Below are positions 16,720 through 24,335 of a stretch of 64,000 nucleotides of DNA, piece by piece. Source of the DNA: Acidimicrobiia bacterium (lineage in GTDB: Bacteria > Actinomycetota > Acidimicrobiia > Acidimicrobiales > Poriferisodalaceae). Numbering within the stretch: position 1 is the first letter of the stretch; the number at the start of each line of letters is the position of its first letter. The DNA lies in NCBI GenBank assembly GCA_022826045.1, contig JAJDVQ010000100.1, positions 16,999 to 80,998 of the forward strand, read 5' to 3'. The notes beneath the pieces are model-generated. The model ran no database searches and was not told where the DNA came from. It saw only the letters and a list, made by a program, of their open reading frames with translations. The position numbers were made by a program, and so were the translations under genes.

Positions 16720-17139
16720 ATGTCTCGGTACAGGACATGCAGGCGAGAAGCGATAATGCGGCACTTCGCATTGGCAGGGCTGGCATATTGGCTTCTGGTT
16801 TCGGGCCTGTTGCTGATTCTGCACGGAGATGAACTCGACTTGGACAGTATGTTCCCTATTGTAGGGCAAAGCAGTGGAATGACAGTCTCGCACGATTCGA
16901 CGCCGAGTAATCCACCGCTCGCCGTGATATTGGCTCTTGTGGTCGTCGGAATTTTCATCGGAGCCCCTGTCGTCTGGCCGATCAAGACGTTTGTTGTTGC
17001 TCTCCGCATGAGTTCAGTGGCCGTTGGAGCTTGCCTCGTGGCAACTATCACGCGTCTAGGCCTAGTGCTAACCCCTGTACTAGCTCTCCAACTGCTCGCT
17101 CTCTACCGAGGCGACGTGACGAGTTCACAGGAGAATTAG
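16720..17139 (+). CDS. Hypothetical small membrane protein in low-GC DNA
   Basis: The 139-residue frame has three hydrophobic stretches: GLAYWLLVSGLLLILHG, PPLAVILALVVVGIFIGAPV with VVWPIKTFVVAL, and SVAVGACLVATITRLGLVLT followed by PVLALQLLAL. I picked the ATG at 16720 because GGGGAG lies ten bases before it; the frame is open from 16495. Codon use and base composition differ from the high-GC neighbours, which suggests recent acquisition. I do not recognise a family. It may be an accessory membrane protein or a remnant. Confidence 0.4.
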   Translation: MSRYRTCRREAIMRHFALAGLAYWLLVSGLLLILHGDELDLDSMFPIVGQSSGMTVSHDSTPSNPPLAVILALVVVGIFIGAPVVWPIKTFVVALRMSSVAVGACLVATITRLGLVLTPVLALQLLALYRGDVTSSQEN

Positions 17140-17162
17140 GCGAACTCCATTACTGTCGGTAG

Positions 17163-17294
17163 TGGCCAAGGGCTGCCCGTACCGATGACACGCTCATCAT
17201 CCGGGGAGTCAACGTGTTTCCGAGCCAGTTCGAGGAGCTGGTGTCGGCCGATCCGAGGCTGAGCCCGGCTATAGCGGTTCAGTGTCCTCATTGA
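17163..17294 (+). pseudogene. Relic of phenylacetate-CoA ligase (PaaK-like) C-terminal part
   Basis: In the frame 17163-17294 the translation includes [20 protein letters not shown] followed by [30 protein letters not shown] is the linker motif of phenylacetate-CoA ligases and related adenylate-forming enzymes, so this is a short fragment of such a gene. A stop lies just upstream (17160-17162), and the 3' end runs into the Fic relic. No other part of the enzyme is present. Confidence 0.7.
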
Positions 17295-17523
17295 GGATGT
17301 CCAGATACTCGGTGTACGCGTAGATACGGTCGCGCGCCTTTCCGGTGAGCTCGCGTGTGATCCCGAGTTCGCCGAGGCGTCCGAGTGCGTTCGCTGCGTC
17401 GTGCAACTCGTTGATCAGTGCCATGTCGAAGTCAAGAGGCGGATCGGGCGGGAGCGGATGCGGCACGAATGCCTGCACTTCCTCATCAGGGTTAGTTGGG
17501 TTTCGAACGAAGATTCCCTTCTT
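17269..17523 (-). pseudogene. Fic-family protein relic with the catalytic core deleted
   Basis: The last 84 codons of a long minus-strand frame encode a Fic N-terminal segment (FVPHPLPPDPPLDFDMALIN, then ELHDAANALGRLGELG). This joins directly to a Fic C-terminal winged-helix end (GITRELTGKARDRIYAYTEY, then LDILNEDTEPL). The central AMP-transferase domain with its HPFxxGNGR loop is absent. The junction falls at an LGRLGELG-like sequence present at both ends of normal Fic proteins, so recombination between similar sequences is a plausible cause. Upstream of 17523 the frame is open but not family-like and overlaps the next gene's start. Confidence 0.72.
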
Positions 17524-17622
17524 TGCGGCGGGCGGCGCAGCTGTGGTGCGGGCGCTACGGTTCGGGCAGCGCACGAGCCGGGAGCGTGGTCGGCGGGGTG
17601 CGGCACGTCGAGGGAGGCAGTC

Positions 17623-17931
17623 ATGAGCTTTGTGGAGATGCGGCACTACCGGCTGAAGGTGGGTGCCCCTGAGCGCTGGGTGAAGGAGTACTTCGAGAAG
17701 GGCTACGAAGCGCAGCGCAAGTACCTGGGCGAACCGGTGGGCTACTACACCACCGAGTTCGGTGGCATCAACGAGATCTACCACCTGTGGCGGTACGACA
17801 CGCTCGAGGAACGCGCCCAGAAGCGCAAGGCGCTGTTCGAGGATCCCCAGTGGCTGGAGTTCGTCAGGGAGATCGCGCCCCTGGTGGAGATGCAGGAAAA
17901 CTTGATGCTGCGCGACATCTTCGAGAGCTGA
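17623..17931 (+). CDS. NIPSNAP-family protein
   Basis: The 102-residue protein is predicted to be a dimeric alpha/beta-barrel: VEMRHYRLKVGAPERWVKEY, then the YYTTEFGGINEIYHLWRYDT strand pair, and ALFEDPQWLEFVREIAPLVE. The family is common beside catabolic enzymes, and its role is unclear. AGGGAGG seven bases before the ATG at 17623 fixes the start. It lies 16 nt upstream of the aldolase gene and is probably co-transcribed with it. Confidence 0.78.
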   Translation: MSFVEMRHYRLKVGAPERWVKEYFEKGYEAQRKYLGEPVGYYTTEFGGINEIYHLWRYDTLEERAQKRKALFEDPQWLEFVREIAPLVEMQENLMLRDIFES

Positions 17932-17947
17932 GCTGGAGCGCACACCT

Positions 17948-18751
17948 ATGCCGAACACGATGATGGACACTTGGGCCGCTGGCGACGAGACGCTGGGCAC
18001 GTGGCTTTCAATGGCGTCGAGCCATTCGGCGGAGATCGCCGGGCGGGCCGGCTTCGACTACGTCTGCGTCGACATGCAGCACGGCGTGGCCGACTACCAA
18101 GTCGCCGTCGAGATGATGCAGGCCATCGAGATGGGCGGCGGCACGCCGATCGTGCGGGTGCCGTGGAACGAGCCGGGCATCATCGGGCGGGTGCTCGACG
18201 CGGGGGCGCGGGGCGTTGTTGTGCCCATGGTGAACTCGGTCGCCGAGGCGCAGGCCGCCGTGTCTGCCTGCAAGTACCCGCCGCTGGGTGCCCGCAGCTT
18301 CGGTCCGGTGCTGGTGGCTGCCCGGGCTGCGGCGGGGGAGAACTACTTCGAGGTGGCGAACGACACCACGGCCTGCATTCCCATGATCGAGACCCGCCAA
18401 GCAGTCGAGGCGCTGGATGAGATCCTGGCGATCGAGGGCGTCGACGCCATCTACGTCGGGCCGGCCGACCTGTCGATCAGCTACGGCTACGGCCCCGGCT
18501 ACACCGACGATCACGCCGACTACAAGGCAGCACTCGAGCACATCGCCGAGCGGTGCGCCGCACACGGCGTGGTGCCGGGCATCCACTCCACGGCTGGGCT
18601 GTCGGCGGACCGCCGCGGCAAAGGCTTCCGCATGCAAACCGTGGCGGGCGACGCCATGGCGCTCGGCCGCGGCATCGCCCGCGACCTGCGCACCGCCCGC
18701 GAATCCGGCACAGCCGAAGCCGCCACCGGAGCCGACTCCAAGATCTACTGA
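17948..18751 (+). CDS. HpcH/HpaI-family aldolase
   Basis: The 267-residue class II pyruvate aldolase-like protein should use a divalent metal and cleave or form 2-keto-3-hydroxy acids. Key segments are GFDYVCVDMQHGVADYQVAV near residue 36, PIVRVPWNEPGIIGRVLDAG near residue 73, GARGVVVPMVNSVAEA, CIPMIETRQAVEALDEI (metal Glu) near residue 145, and VDAIYVGPADLSISYG (Asp) near residue 165. GGAGCG lies 9 nt upstream of the ATG. It follows the NIPSNAP gene closely; the substrate is unknown. Confidence 0.87.
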   Translation: MPNTMMDTWAAGDETLGTWLSMASSHSAEIAGRAGFDYVCVDMQHGVADYQVAVEMMQAIEMGGGTPIVRVPWNEPGIIGRVLDAGARGVVVPMVNSVAEAQAAVSACKYPPLGARSFGPVLVAARAAAGENYFEVANDTTACIPMIETRQAVEALDEILAIEGVDAIYVGPADLSISYGYGPGYTDDHADYKAALEHIAERCAAHGVVPGIHSTAGLSADRRGKGFRMQTVAGDAMALGRGIARDLRTARESGTAEAATGADSKIY

Positions 18752-18853
18752 CGTGCAGAAGCATCGGCCCAGCCGTGACGAATGGTGGGTCTCAGTACGG
18801 GATGCGCTTGACGAGCTCGATTCCGAGAATGGGTCCCTCGCTGCTATCTGGTC

Positions 18854-20575
18854 TCAGCCGTCGGATGTGTCCGGCTGGTCGACTTCGACATCTTCCGGCC
18901 CTTCGCGGTCGATGAGCGCCTTGGTTCGCCGCGCTGCAGATCCGACTGCTGAGGATGCTGCCGCGGCGGCGTCCGCTGCGAGGCGCCCGGCGGCCTGAGC
19001 TGCGTCGACCGTCCCTCGTCCAATTGCCGTTGCTTGGTCTGCTGCAAAGCGCCCGGCGGCCTGGGCCACGCCGACCGTTGCCGTGCCGGCGTCCGCCGCT
19101 TGGTCTGCTGCGAAGCGGCCGACGGCCGCTCCAGCGGCAGTGGTGCCGCTCGCGACGGCCCGCCCGGCGTCCGCAAGGAAAGATCCGACTGCATCGCCGA
19201 GGGTGCATGCTTGATCGGCGATCTGCCGTATGACGGTGGCCGCGTCTTCTTTGACGAATTTGCTGATCGCATCCAAGGTCACCTTCTCGGCGACGACATG
19301 CGCGAGCACTCCGGCGGTGATTCCGGCGAGCAGCGCAACTCCGGTCGGCCCGCCGGCGATGCCCACGAGCGTGACCGTGCCCAGGACAGATGCCGATGTG
19401 AACAGGCCCTTGAGCATGCCCTCGGCGAGCTCATCGTACTCGTCTGCAAAGTGCGCCTTCTGAAAAGCGCGTGCCAAGGCAACGATCGCTACCGGCATCA
19501 GCAGCGGGTTGACGCTCACCACCGCTGAAATGCCCATGCCCGTGGCGAGGCGGGCGAAGGTCTCCGTGTCGGCCCGATTCCATCCGAAAATGAGCGAGAC
19601 CACTCCGATGGTGCCGCCCATCAAGTCGCCGGCGTCGTAGGTGTTCAGCTCGCGGAACCAATCCTTGGGTATGCCGAAGGTTGACTCAAGTGAGTCTGCG
19701 ACAGCATCAAAGGTCGCCTTGTCCCAATTGGCCACCGGCAGGCCCCGTGGGGTGGAGACATCGCGGAGCAGACCCTGAATTGCTCCCATCGCTTCTTCGA
19801 TGAGACTGTCGTCGGGGGATGCCGCGTGAGCTGCCTTGAATGCGCCGGGGATCGTATGCCCGCCGTCGAACAGCCGGTGCCAACTGCCGCCGATACCGGT
19901 ATCGATGAATGCGGCGTCCATGGCCTTGTCGTAGATGGTGGCACTGCCCTTGACGGCCGCAGCTACCAAACCGTTGATTGATGCGGAGAGATCGCTTGCC
20001 AAGAGCGATTGCGCCGCTGACAGCACTGCTGCCGACCGTTCGATGCTCATGTCGCGGGCCCACCGTGTGCCGGCCGCAATGGCTTGGCCACTGGCAACTC
20101 CCGCTCTGGCCGTTCCGCTGCCGATTGCCCGCCCCGCCGACGCGCCGGCCGCGGCTGCTGTCTTGGCGCTCTCGCCGATGACCTGAGCCGTCGAGGCAGC
20201 GGCTACGCCAGTGGCCTCGGCTGTCTTGCGATATGCGGAAACCGTCGCGTCAGTCGCCTGTTTGGCAGTCGCACGGGCTGTCTCGGCGAGGCGTACGAGG
20301 CGGCCTGGCTCATCGCTCGCGGGATCCTCATCCTCCGACGAAGTGGGCGGCGACGCGAGCGAGTCCATGCTGTCGGACGGCTGGTCGCCCTCAGCCGACA
20401 GTTCGGAGCGACGGTGTTGCATCGCTGCAAAAAGTTCTTCGTCACTGTGGCAGCGCGCTGTAACTGCGTCATCGGGCGCCGACTCGTACAGACCTGTACT
20501 CGCATCGAGGTCAGCGAGGGTCGGCGAGTCCTGCACAGCGTCTTCGTTCACCTTTGCGGAACCGGTGATGCTCAT
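18854..20575 (-). CDS. Unknown Ala-rich repeat protein with hydrophobic core
   Basis: The 573-residue protein belongs to no family I recognise. Residues 1-95 are acidic and polar. Residues about 100-190 are Ala/Thr-rich helical sequence reminiscent of LEA or apolipoprotein helices. A central domain (GSWHRLFDGGHTIPGAFKAA, then NWDKATFDAVADSLESTFGI) leads into hydrophobic stretches (ISAVVSVNPLLMPVAIVALA; SASVLGTVTLVGIAGGPTGV). The C-terminal 110 residues contain three copies of a 22-residue repeat built on AGRFAADQA. I used the ATG at 20575, which has AGAGG upstream. It might be a membrane-interacting or pore-forming protein; this is a guess. Confidence 0.7.
   Translation of the reverse strand: MSITGSAKVNEDAVQDSPTLADLDASTGLYESAPDDAVTARCHSDEELFAAMQHRRSELSAEGDQPSDSMDSLASPPTSSEDEDPASDEPGRLVRLAETARATAKQATDATVSAYRKTAEATGVAAASTAQVIGESAKTAAAAGASAGRAIGSGTARAGVASGQAIAAGTRWARDMSIERSAAVLSAAQSLLASDLSASINGLVAAAVKGSATIYDKAMDAAFIDTGIGGSWHRLFDGGHTIPGAFKAAHAASPDDSLIEEAMGAIQGLLRDVSTPRGLPVANWDKATFDAVADSLESTFGIPKDWFRELNTYDAGDLMGGTIGVVSLIFGWNRADTETFARLATGMGISAVVSVNPLLMPVAIVALARAFQKAHFADEYDELAEGMLKGLFTSASVLGTVTLVGIAGGPTGVALLAGITAGVLAHVVAEKVTLDAISKFVKEDAATVIRQIADQACTLGDAVGSFLADAGRAVASGTTAAGAAVGRFAADQAADAGTATVGVAQAAGRFAADQATAIGRGTVDAAQAAGRLAADAAAAASSAVGSAARRTKALIDREGPEDVEVDQPDTSDG
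18975..19132. repeat. Three ~66-bp tandem repeat copies coding the AAGRFAADQA units
   Basis: Similar segments recur near 18975, 19038 and 19104 (TCTGCTGCRAAGCG, then GCC-rich sequence). They correspond to three 22-residue repeats in the C-terminal region of the minus-strand protein. The spacing is about 63-66 nt, in frame. Confidence 0.6.
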
Positions 20576-20780
20576 CTCGTTGCCTCTCATGACGGCACTG
20601 CCCGCGGCGTCCCGCGAAGGCGTCTTGAGATTATCTCGATCGAACAGCGCCTCGGGCGACGCGAAGGTGCGTTCGCTGCTCTTGGCGTCCGAGGCTCATG
20701 GCGCGGTGCTCCGTATGAACCGGGCGGTGCTCGGAGCCCGGACAGTACGATCCGCTGCGGGGACCGACCTGGAGGGGAAC

Positions 20781-21929
20781 GTGGACGTCGACTATCCGAT
20801 CATCTCGGCCGATTCGCACATCGCGGAGGCACGCAACACTTACGTCGACTACATCGACCCCAAGTGGCGCGACGTGGCGCCACGGGTTGAGTGGACCGAA
20901 GAGCGCGGCGATGTGTATGTCATCGACGGCATGAAGCGCACGATCGACATGGGTCTCATTGCGGCCGCAGGCCAGAAGCCCGAGGAGCTCAAGCGCAGCG
21001 CGGCGTACGAGGAACTGCCGGCCAGCAGCTACGACCCGGCCACGCGGACTGCCGACCAGGACCGTGACGGCGTGTCGGCAGAGGTGATCTACCCGTCGGT
21101 GGGCATGGTGCTGTGCAACCACTCCGATCCCGATTACAAGAAGGCGGCCATGGACGCCTACAACCGGTGGATCGCCGACTACTGCTCAGTGGACACCGAC
21201 CGGCTGCTGGCAGTGGGGCAGACGGCACTCCGCTCGGTGGAAGAGGCCATCAGCGACATCGAGGCCATGGCCGAGGCGGGCATGCGCGGCGTGATGATGT
21301 CGGGCAACCCCCACACGGAGTTCGACTTTGACGACCCCCGCTGGGATCCGTTCTGGCAGTCCGCCGTCGACCTCAACTTGCCCGTGTCGTGGCACATCCT
21401 CACCAGCCGCGGCCAAGGCCGGCCCCGCGGGCCGAAAGCGAACGCCTTCATGACCATCATCCGGGCCAACCAGGACATCATGGGCACCTTGGTGTTCGGC
21501 GGCGTGTTCGAGCGCAACCCGGGCTTGCGGGTGGTCTGCGTCGAGGCCGACGCGGGTTGGGTGCCGCATTTCATGTACCGGATGGACCACGCCTACAAGC
21601 GCCACCGGTACTGGCTGCCGCCCGGCCAGGAGCTGTCCAAGCTGCCCAGCGAGTACTTCAGCGAGCACATCTACACGACGTTCCAGGACGACTGGGTTGC
21701 GTTCAAGATGGTGAACGACGTCAACCACAAGCGGCTGCTGTGGGCCAACGATTTCCCGCACTCCGACAGCACCTGGCCGTGGAGCCAAGAACTGCTCGAC
21801 GAGCACTCGGCCAATCTGACGCCGCAGCAGACCCAGGACATCCTCTGCAACAACTCGGCCGAGCTGTACGACATCGACCTGTCGAAGCTGCCCGTCGGAG
21901 GCGACCGTCTGGCGGCCAACGCAGCCTGA
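20781..21929 (+). CDS. Amidohydrolase family protein (ACMSD-like metal-dependent hydrolase)
   Basis: The 382-residue protein is in the amidohydrolase_2 group. It starts with PIISADSHIAEARNTYVDYI (metal-binding region, DSH instead of HxH), then has DRDGVSAEVIYPSVGMVLCN near residue 95, LPVSWHILTSRGQG (His) near residue 195, RVVCVEADAGWVPHFMYRMD near residue 250, and KRLLWANDFPHSDSTWPWSQ (Asp) near residue 318. Relatives include decarboxylases and hydrolases of aromatic or lactone compounds. The GTG at 20781 is directly preceded by GGAGGGGAAC. An open frame from 20211 is antisense to the neighbouring gene and was not used. Confidence 0.87.
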   Translation: MDVDYPIISADSHIAEARNTYVDYIDPKWRDVAPRVEWTEERGDVYVIDGMKRTIDMGLIAAAGQKPEELKRSAAYEELPASSYDPATRTADQDRDGVSAEVIYPSVGMVLCNHSDPDYKKAAMDAYNRWIADYCSVDTDRLLAVGQTALRSVEEAISDIEAMAEAGMRGVMMSGNPHTEFDFDDPRWDPFWQSAVDLNLPVSWHILTSRGQGRPRGPKANAFMTIIRANQDIMGTLVFGGVFERNPGLRVVCVEADAGWVPHFMYRMDHAYKRHRYWLPPGQELSKLPSEYFSEHIYTTFQDDWVAFKMVNDVNHKRLLWANDFPHSDSTWPWSQELLDEHSANLTPQQTQDILCNNSAELYDIDLSKLPVGGDRLAANAA

Positions 21930-22136
21930 AGCCACAGCGGCGCGCACCGCGGCGGCGACCGTTTGGCGGCTCTGCTTCGGCCTGAGTGCAGTGCCGGTTG
22001 CGCCTCCCTCTCAGCGCTGCCGGGGTGTTCAGCTTCACGGCCGAACCTGTGCATGAGCGCATGAACCCGACAGGTACCTTGGACCGTGAGCGCCGTGTGC
22101 CCTGATCGCGGCCAAGCCAGTCAGGAGTCAGCAGCC

Positions 22137-22913
22137 ATGCAGAGCCACGAAGTCGACTACGAGGTCTTCGGAGACGACTTGCAGTTTGTCGAGGTCGAAC
22201 TGGACCCCGGCGAGACCGTCATCGGCGAGGCCGGCACGATGATGTACCTCGAGAACGGCATCACGTTCGAGTCGAAGATGGGCGACGGCTCCGAGCCCGA
22301 TTCCGGGCTGTGGGGCAAGCTCAAGTCGGCCGGCAAGCGAGCAATGACGGGCGAGGGCCTGTTCATCACGCACTTCACCAATACCGGTGCCCCCGGCAAG
22401 GCCAAGGCGGCATTCGCGGCGGCCTATCCCGGCAAGATCATTCCCGTCGATCTCGCAAAGATGGGCGGCGAACTGATCGCCCAGCGGGATGCCTTCCTGT
22501 GCGCGGCGTTGGGCACCAAGATCGATATTGCCTTCCAGCGGGGGATCGGCACCGGTCTGTTCGGCGGCGAGGGCTTCGTGCTCCAGCGCCTGTCGGGCGA
22601 CGGAATGGCATTTCTGCACGCAGGCGGTTCGATCCGGGCCATCCAGCTGAACAACCAGACCGTTCGGCTCGACACGGGCTGCTTGGTTGCCATGCAGCCG
22701 TCGCTGCAGTATTCGATCGAACGGGCGGGCAACCTCAAGTCGATGTTCTTCGGCGGCGAGGGCCTGTTCCTGGCGACCGTGTCGGGCACCGGCTGGGTGT
22801 GGCTGCAGTCGCTGCCGTTCGAGCGGCTCTCCTCGCGTGTGCTGGCCAATGCGGTCGGCCCGCAGTCGGACGACTCCCGCGGCGTGCTGGCGGGGATGTT
22901 CGAGCGCAGCTGA
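22137..22913 (+). CDS. AIM24/TIGR00266 family protein
   Basis: The 258-residue protein has the AIM24 beta-sandwich pattern: [20 protein letters not shown] near residue 15, [20 protein letters not shown] near residue 75, [30 protein letters not shown] near residue 120, [20 protein letters not shown], and [20 protein letters not shown] with WVWLQSLPF near the end. The family is widespread in bacteria with no firm function; membrane association is suggested for some. CAGGAG lies upstream of the ATG at 22137. Confidence 0.87.
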   Translation: MQSHEVDYEVFGDDLQFVEVELDPGETVIGEAGTMMYLENGITFESKMGDGSEPDSGLWGKLKSAGKRAMTGEGLFITHFTNTGAPGKAKAAFAAAYPGKIIPVDLAKMGGELIAQRDAFLCAALGTKIDIAFQRGIGTGLFGGEGFVLQRLSGDGMAFLHAGGSIRAIQLNNQTVRLDTGCLVAMQPSLQYSIERAGNLKSMFFGGEGLFLATVSGTGWVWLQSLPFERLSSRVLANAVGPQSDDSRGVLAGMFERS

Positions 22914-22997
22914 CGACCCGGCAACCCGGCCAACAGACGTTGCCGACCCATGACGAGGGTTGGCACATCCGCTTGACGCGGCTCGCCGTCCCGGCCC

Positions 22998-23003
22998 TAC
23001 AGT
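22998..23003 (+). promoter_or_regulatory. Candidate -10 box (TACAGT) of leaderless gene
   Basis: TACAGT ends 7 nt before the ATG at 23011, with no Shine-Dalgarno. It likely drives the gene upstream of the selenoprotein. Confidence 0.55.
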
Positions 23004-23010
23004 CATCGCC

Positions 23011-24075
23011 ATGCAGCTGACTTCGAGTCGCATCAGCGTCGACGATCTCGCCGAGGCCCAGGAGGCCTGCCACGCCCGCGGGTGGACCGACGGCCTGCCG
23101 GTGGTGCCGCCCACCGACGAAGCGGTTGCGGCCTGCCTGGAATGGGCGATGCTGCCGCCCGATCACCTCATCGGCATCGAACCGGTGCGGGCACGCTCCA
23201 TCACCGCGGAGAAGGCAGCCGTCAATGCCGTCATGGCGGGGTGCCTGCCGCCGCACTTCCCGGTCGTCGTGACCGCGCTCACCGCGCTGCTGCAGCCCCA
23301 ATTCGGCCTGCACGGCCCCACGGCGTCCACCGGCGGCTGCGCGCTGCTGCTGATCGTGAACGGCCCCATCCGGCACGAGCTGGCCATGGACGCCACCTTC
23401 AGCGTGCTCGGGGGCGCCGACCGGTCGCGCGCCGTCATCGCACGAGCCGTACGGCTGGTGCTGGCCAACGTGCTCGATGTCAAGCCCGGCGGCATCGATC
23501 GCTCCACGCTCGGCCACCCCGGCAAGCTCGGCTACTGCATCGCCGAGGACGAGGAGGCCACGGGCTGGATCTCGCTCGGCGATCAGCGGCTCGGCACCGC
23601 GCCCGCCGAGCGAGGGCACGTGTCATCGGTGACAGCGGTGGCCTCGATGGCGCCCCGGCAGGTCATGAACGAGTGGACGACCGACCCCACCGAGCTGTGC
23701 GAGACGCTTGCCGCGGAGATCCGGGCAAGCCAGCTCAACTACTCCATCTGGCCGGGCAACTACGTGGTGGTGCTGCCGCCGCAGCTGCGGAAGCACTTCG
23801 ACGCGGCCGGCTGGACCAAGAACGACATTGCCGCCTGCGTGTACGAGCGGGCACGGGTGCGGCGGGGCGACTGGGCGAGCGTCGGCAAGGGAGCAATCGT
23901 CAAGGACCGGGCCGAGCGCGAGCACCCCGCGTTGGAATCGCCCGAGGATCTGCTGATCGTTGCTGCAGGCGGGCCAGCGGGCGGTTTTGCAGCAGTCATC
24001 CCGCCGTGGCTCGGCACACGCAGTCACGCGGCCACGGTGGCCGTCGGCGCTTGCGTGGACTGCGAAGTGCGCTGA
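23011..24075 (+). CDS. Conserved protein of the UGSC-selenoprotein neighbourhood
   Basis: The 354-residue protein begins with a family signature I have seen in alpha-proteobacteria and actinobacteria: ACHARGWTDGLPVVPPTDEA near residue 24, AEKAAVNAVMAGCLPPHFPV near residue 67, STGGCALLLIVNGPIRHELA near residue 106, then AVRLVLANVLDVKPGGIDRS and GHPGKLGYCIAEDEEATGW. The C-terminal part (DWASVGKGAIVKDRAEREHP, then LLIVAAGGPAGGFAAVIPPW) may correspond to a short redox or ligand-binding fold. Genes of this type often sit next to, or are fused with, UGSC-motif proteins, as here (260 nt before one), so they probably act together. The biochemical role is unknown. Confidence 0.68.
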   Translation: MQLTSSRISVDDLAEAQEACHARGWTDGLPVVPPTDEAVAACLEWAMLPPDHLIGIEPVRARSITAEKAAVNAVMAGCLPPHFPVVVTALTALLQPQFGLHGPTASTGGCALLLIVNGPIRHELAMDATFSVLGGADRSRAVIARAVRLVLANVLDVKPGGIDRSTLGHPGKLGYCIAEDEEATGWISLGDQRLGTAPAERGHVSSVTAVASMAPRQVMNEWTTDPTELCETLAAEIRASQLNYSIWPGNYVVVLPPQLRKHFDAAGWTKNDIAACVYERARVRRGDWASVGKGAIVKDRAEREHPALESPEDLLIVAAGGPAGGFAAVIPPWLGTRSHAATVAVGACVDCEVR

Positions 24076-24123
24076 GCCGGCAGCCGCGACCGCATGATCT
24101 GAACGCCGCGCAAGACTCGGCGG

Positions 24124-24285
24124 ATGGAAGACAATTCGCTCGTGCGAGGCGAGGCGGCCACCAGTGGCGGCTTGCTGGCCGATCTGCCTGACGGGTACCT
24201 CGCGTCGGTCGAGGACTATTCCAACGGCGACACCCGACCGCCACGCACGAGGCACAGCCCAGCGCTCATGGCAGCATGTAGCTGA
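24124..24285 (+). other. Small open frame between the UGSC-neighbour gene and the selenoprotein gene
   Basis: A 53-residue ATG frame contains GGLLADLPDGYLASVEDYSN, which looks protein-like, but its end is Arg/His-rich and no ribosome site precedes it. It could be the 5' remnant of a deleted gene or a short peptide. The rest of the 24076-24335 gap shows no other feature apart from the AGGAG before 24336. Confidence 0.25.
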
Positions 24286-24335
24286 CCGGAGCTCGCCGAG
24301 CCAAGCTGTCGATTCAGGCCTCCAAGGAGAACAGC

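Noticed and set aside
20211..20780. N-terminal extension of the amidohydrolase
   Set aside because: It is antisense to the repeat protein gene, and the GTG at 20781 follows a strong ribosome site.
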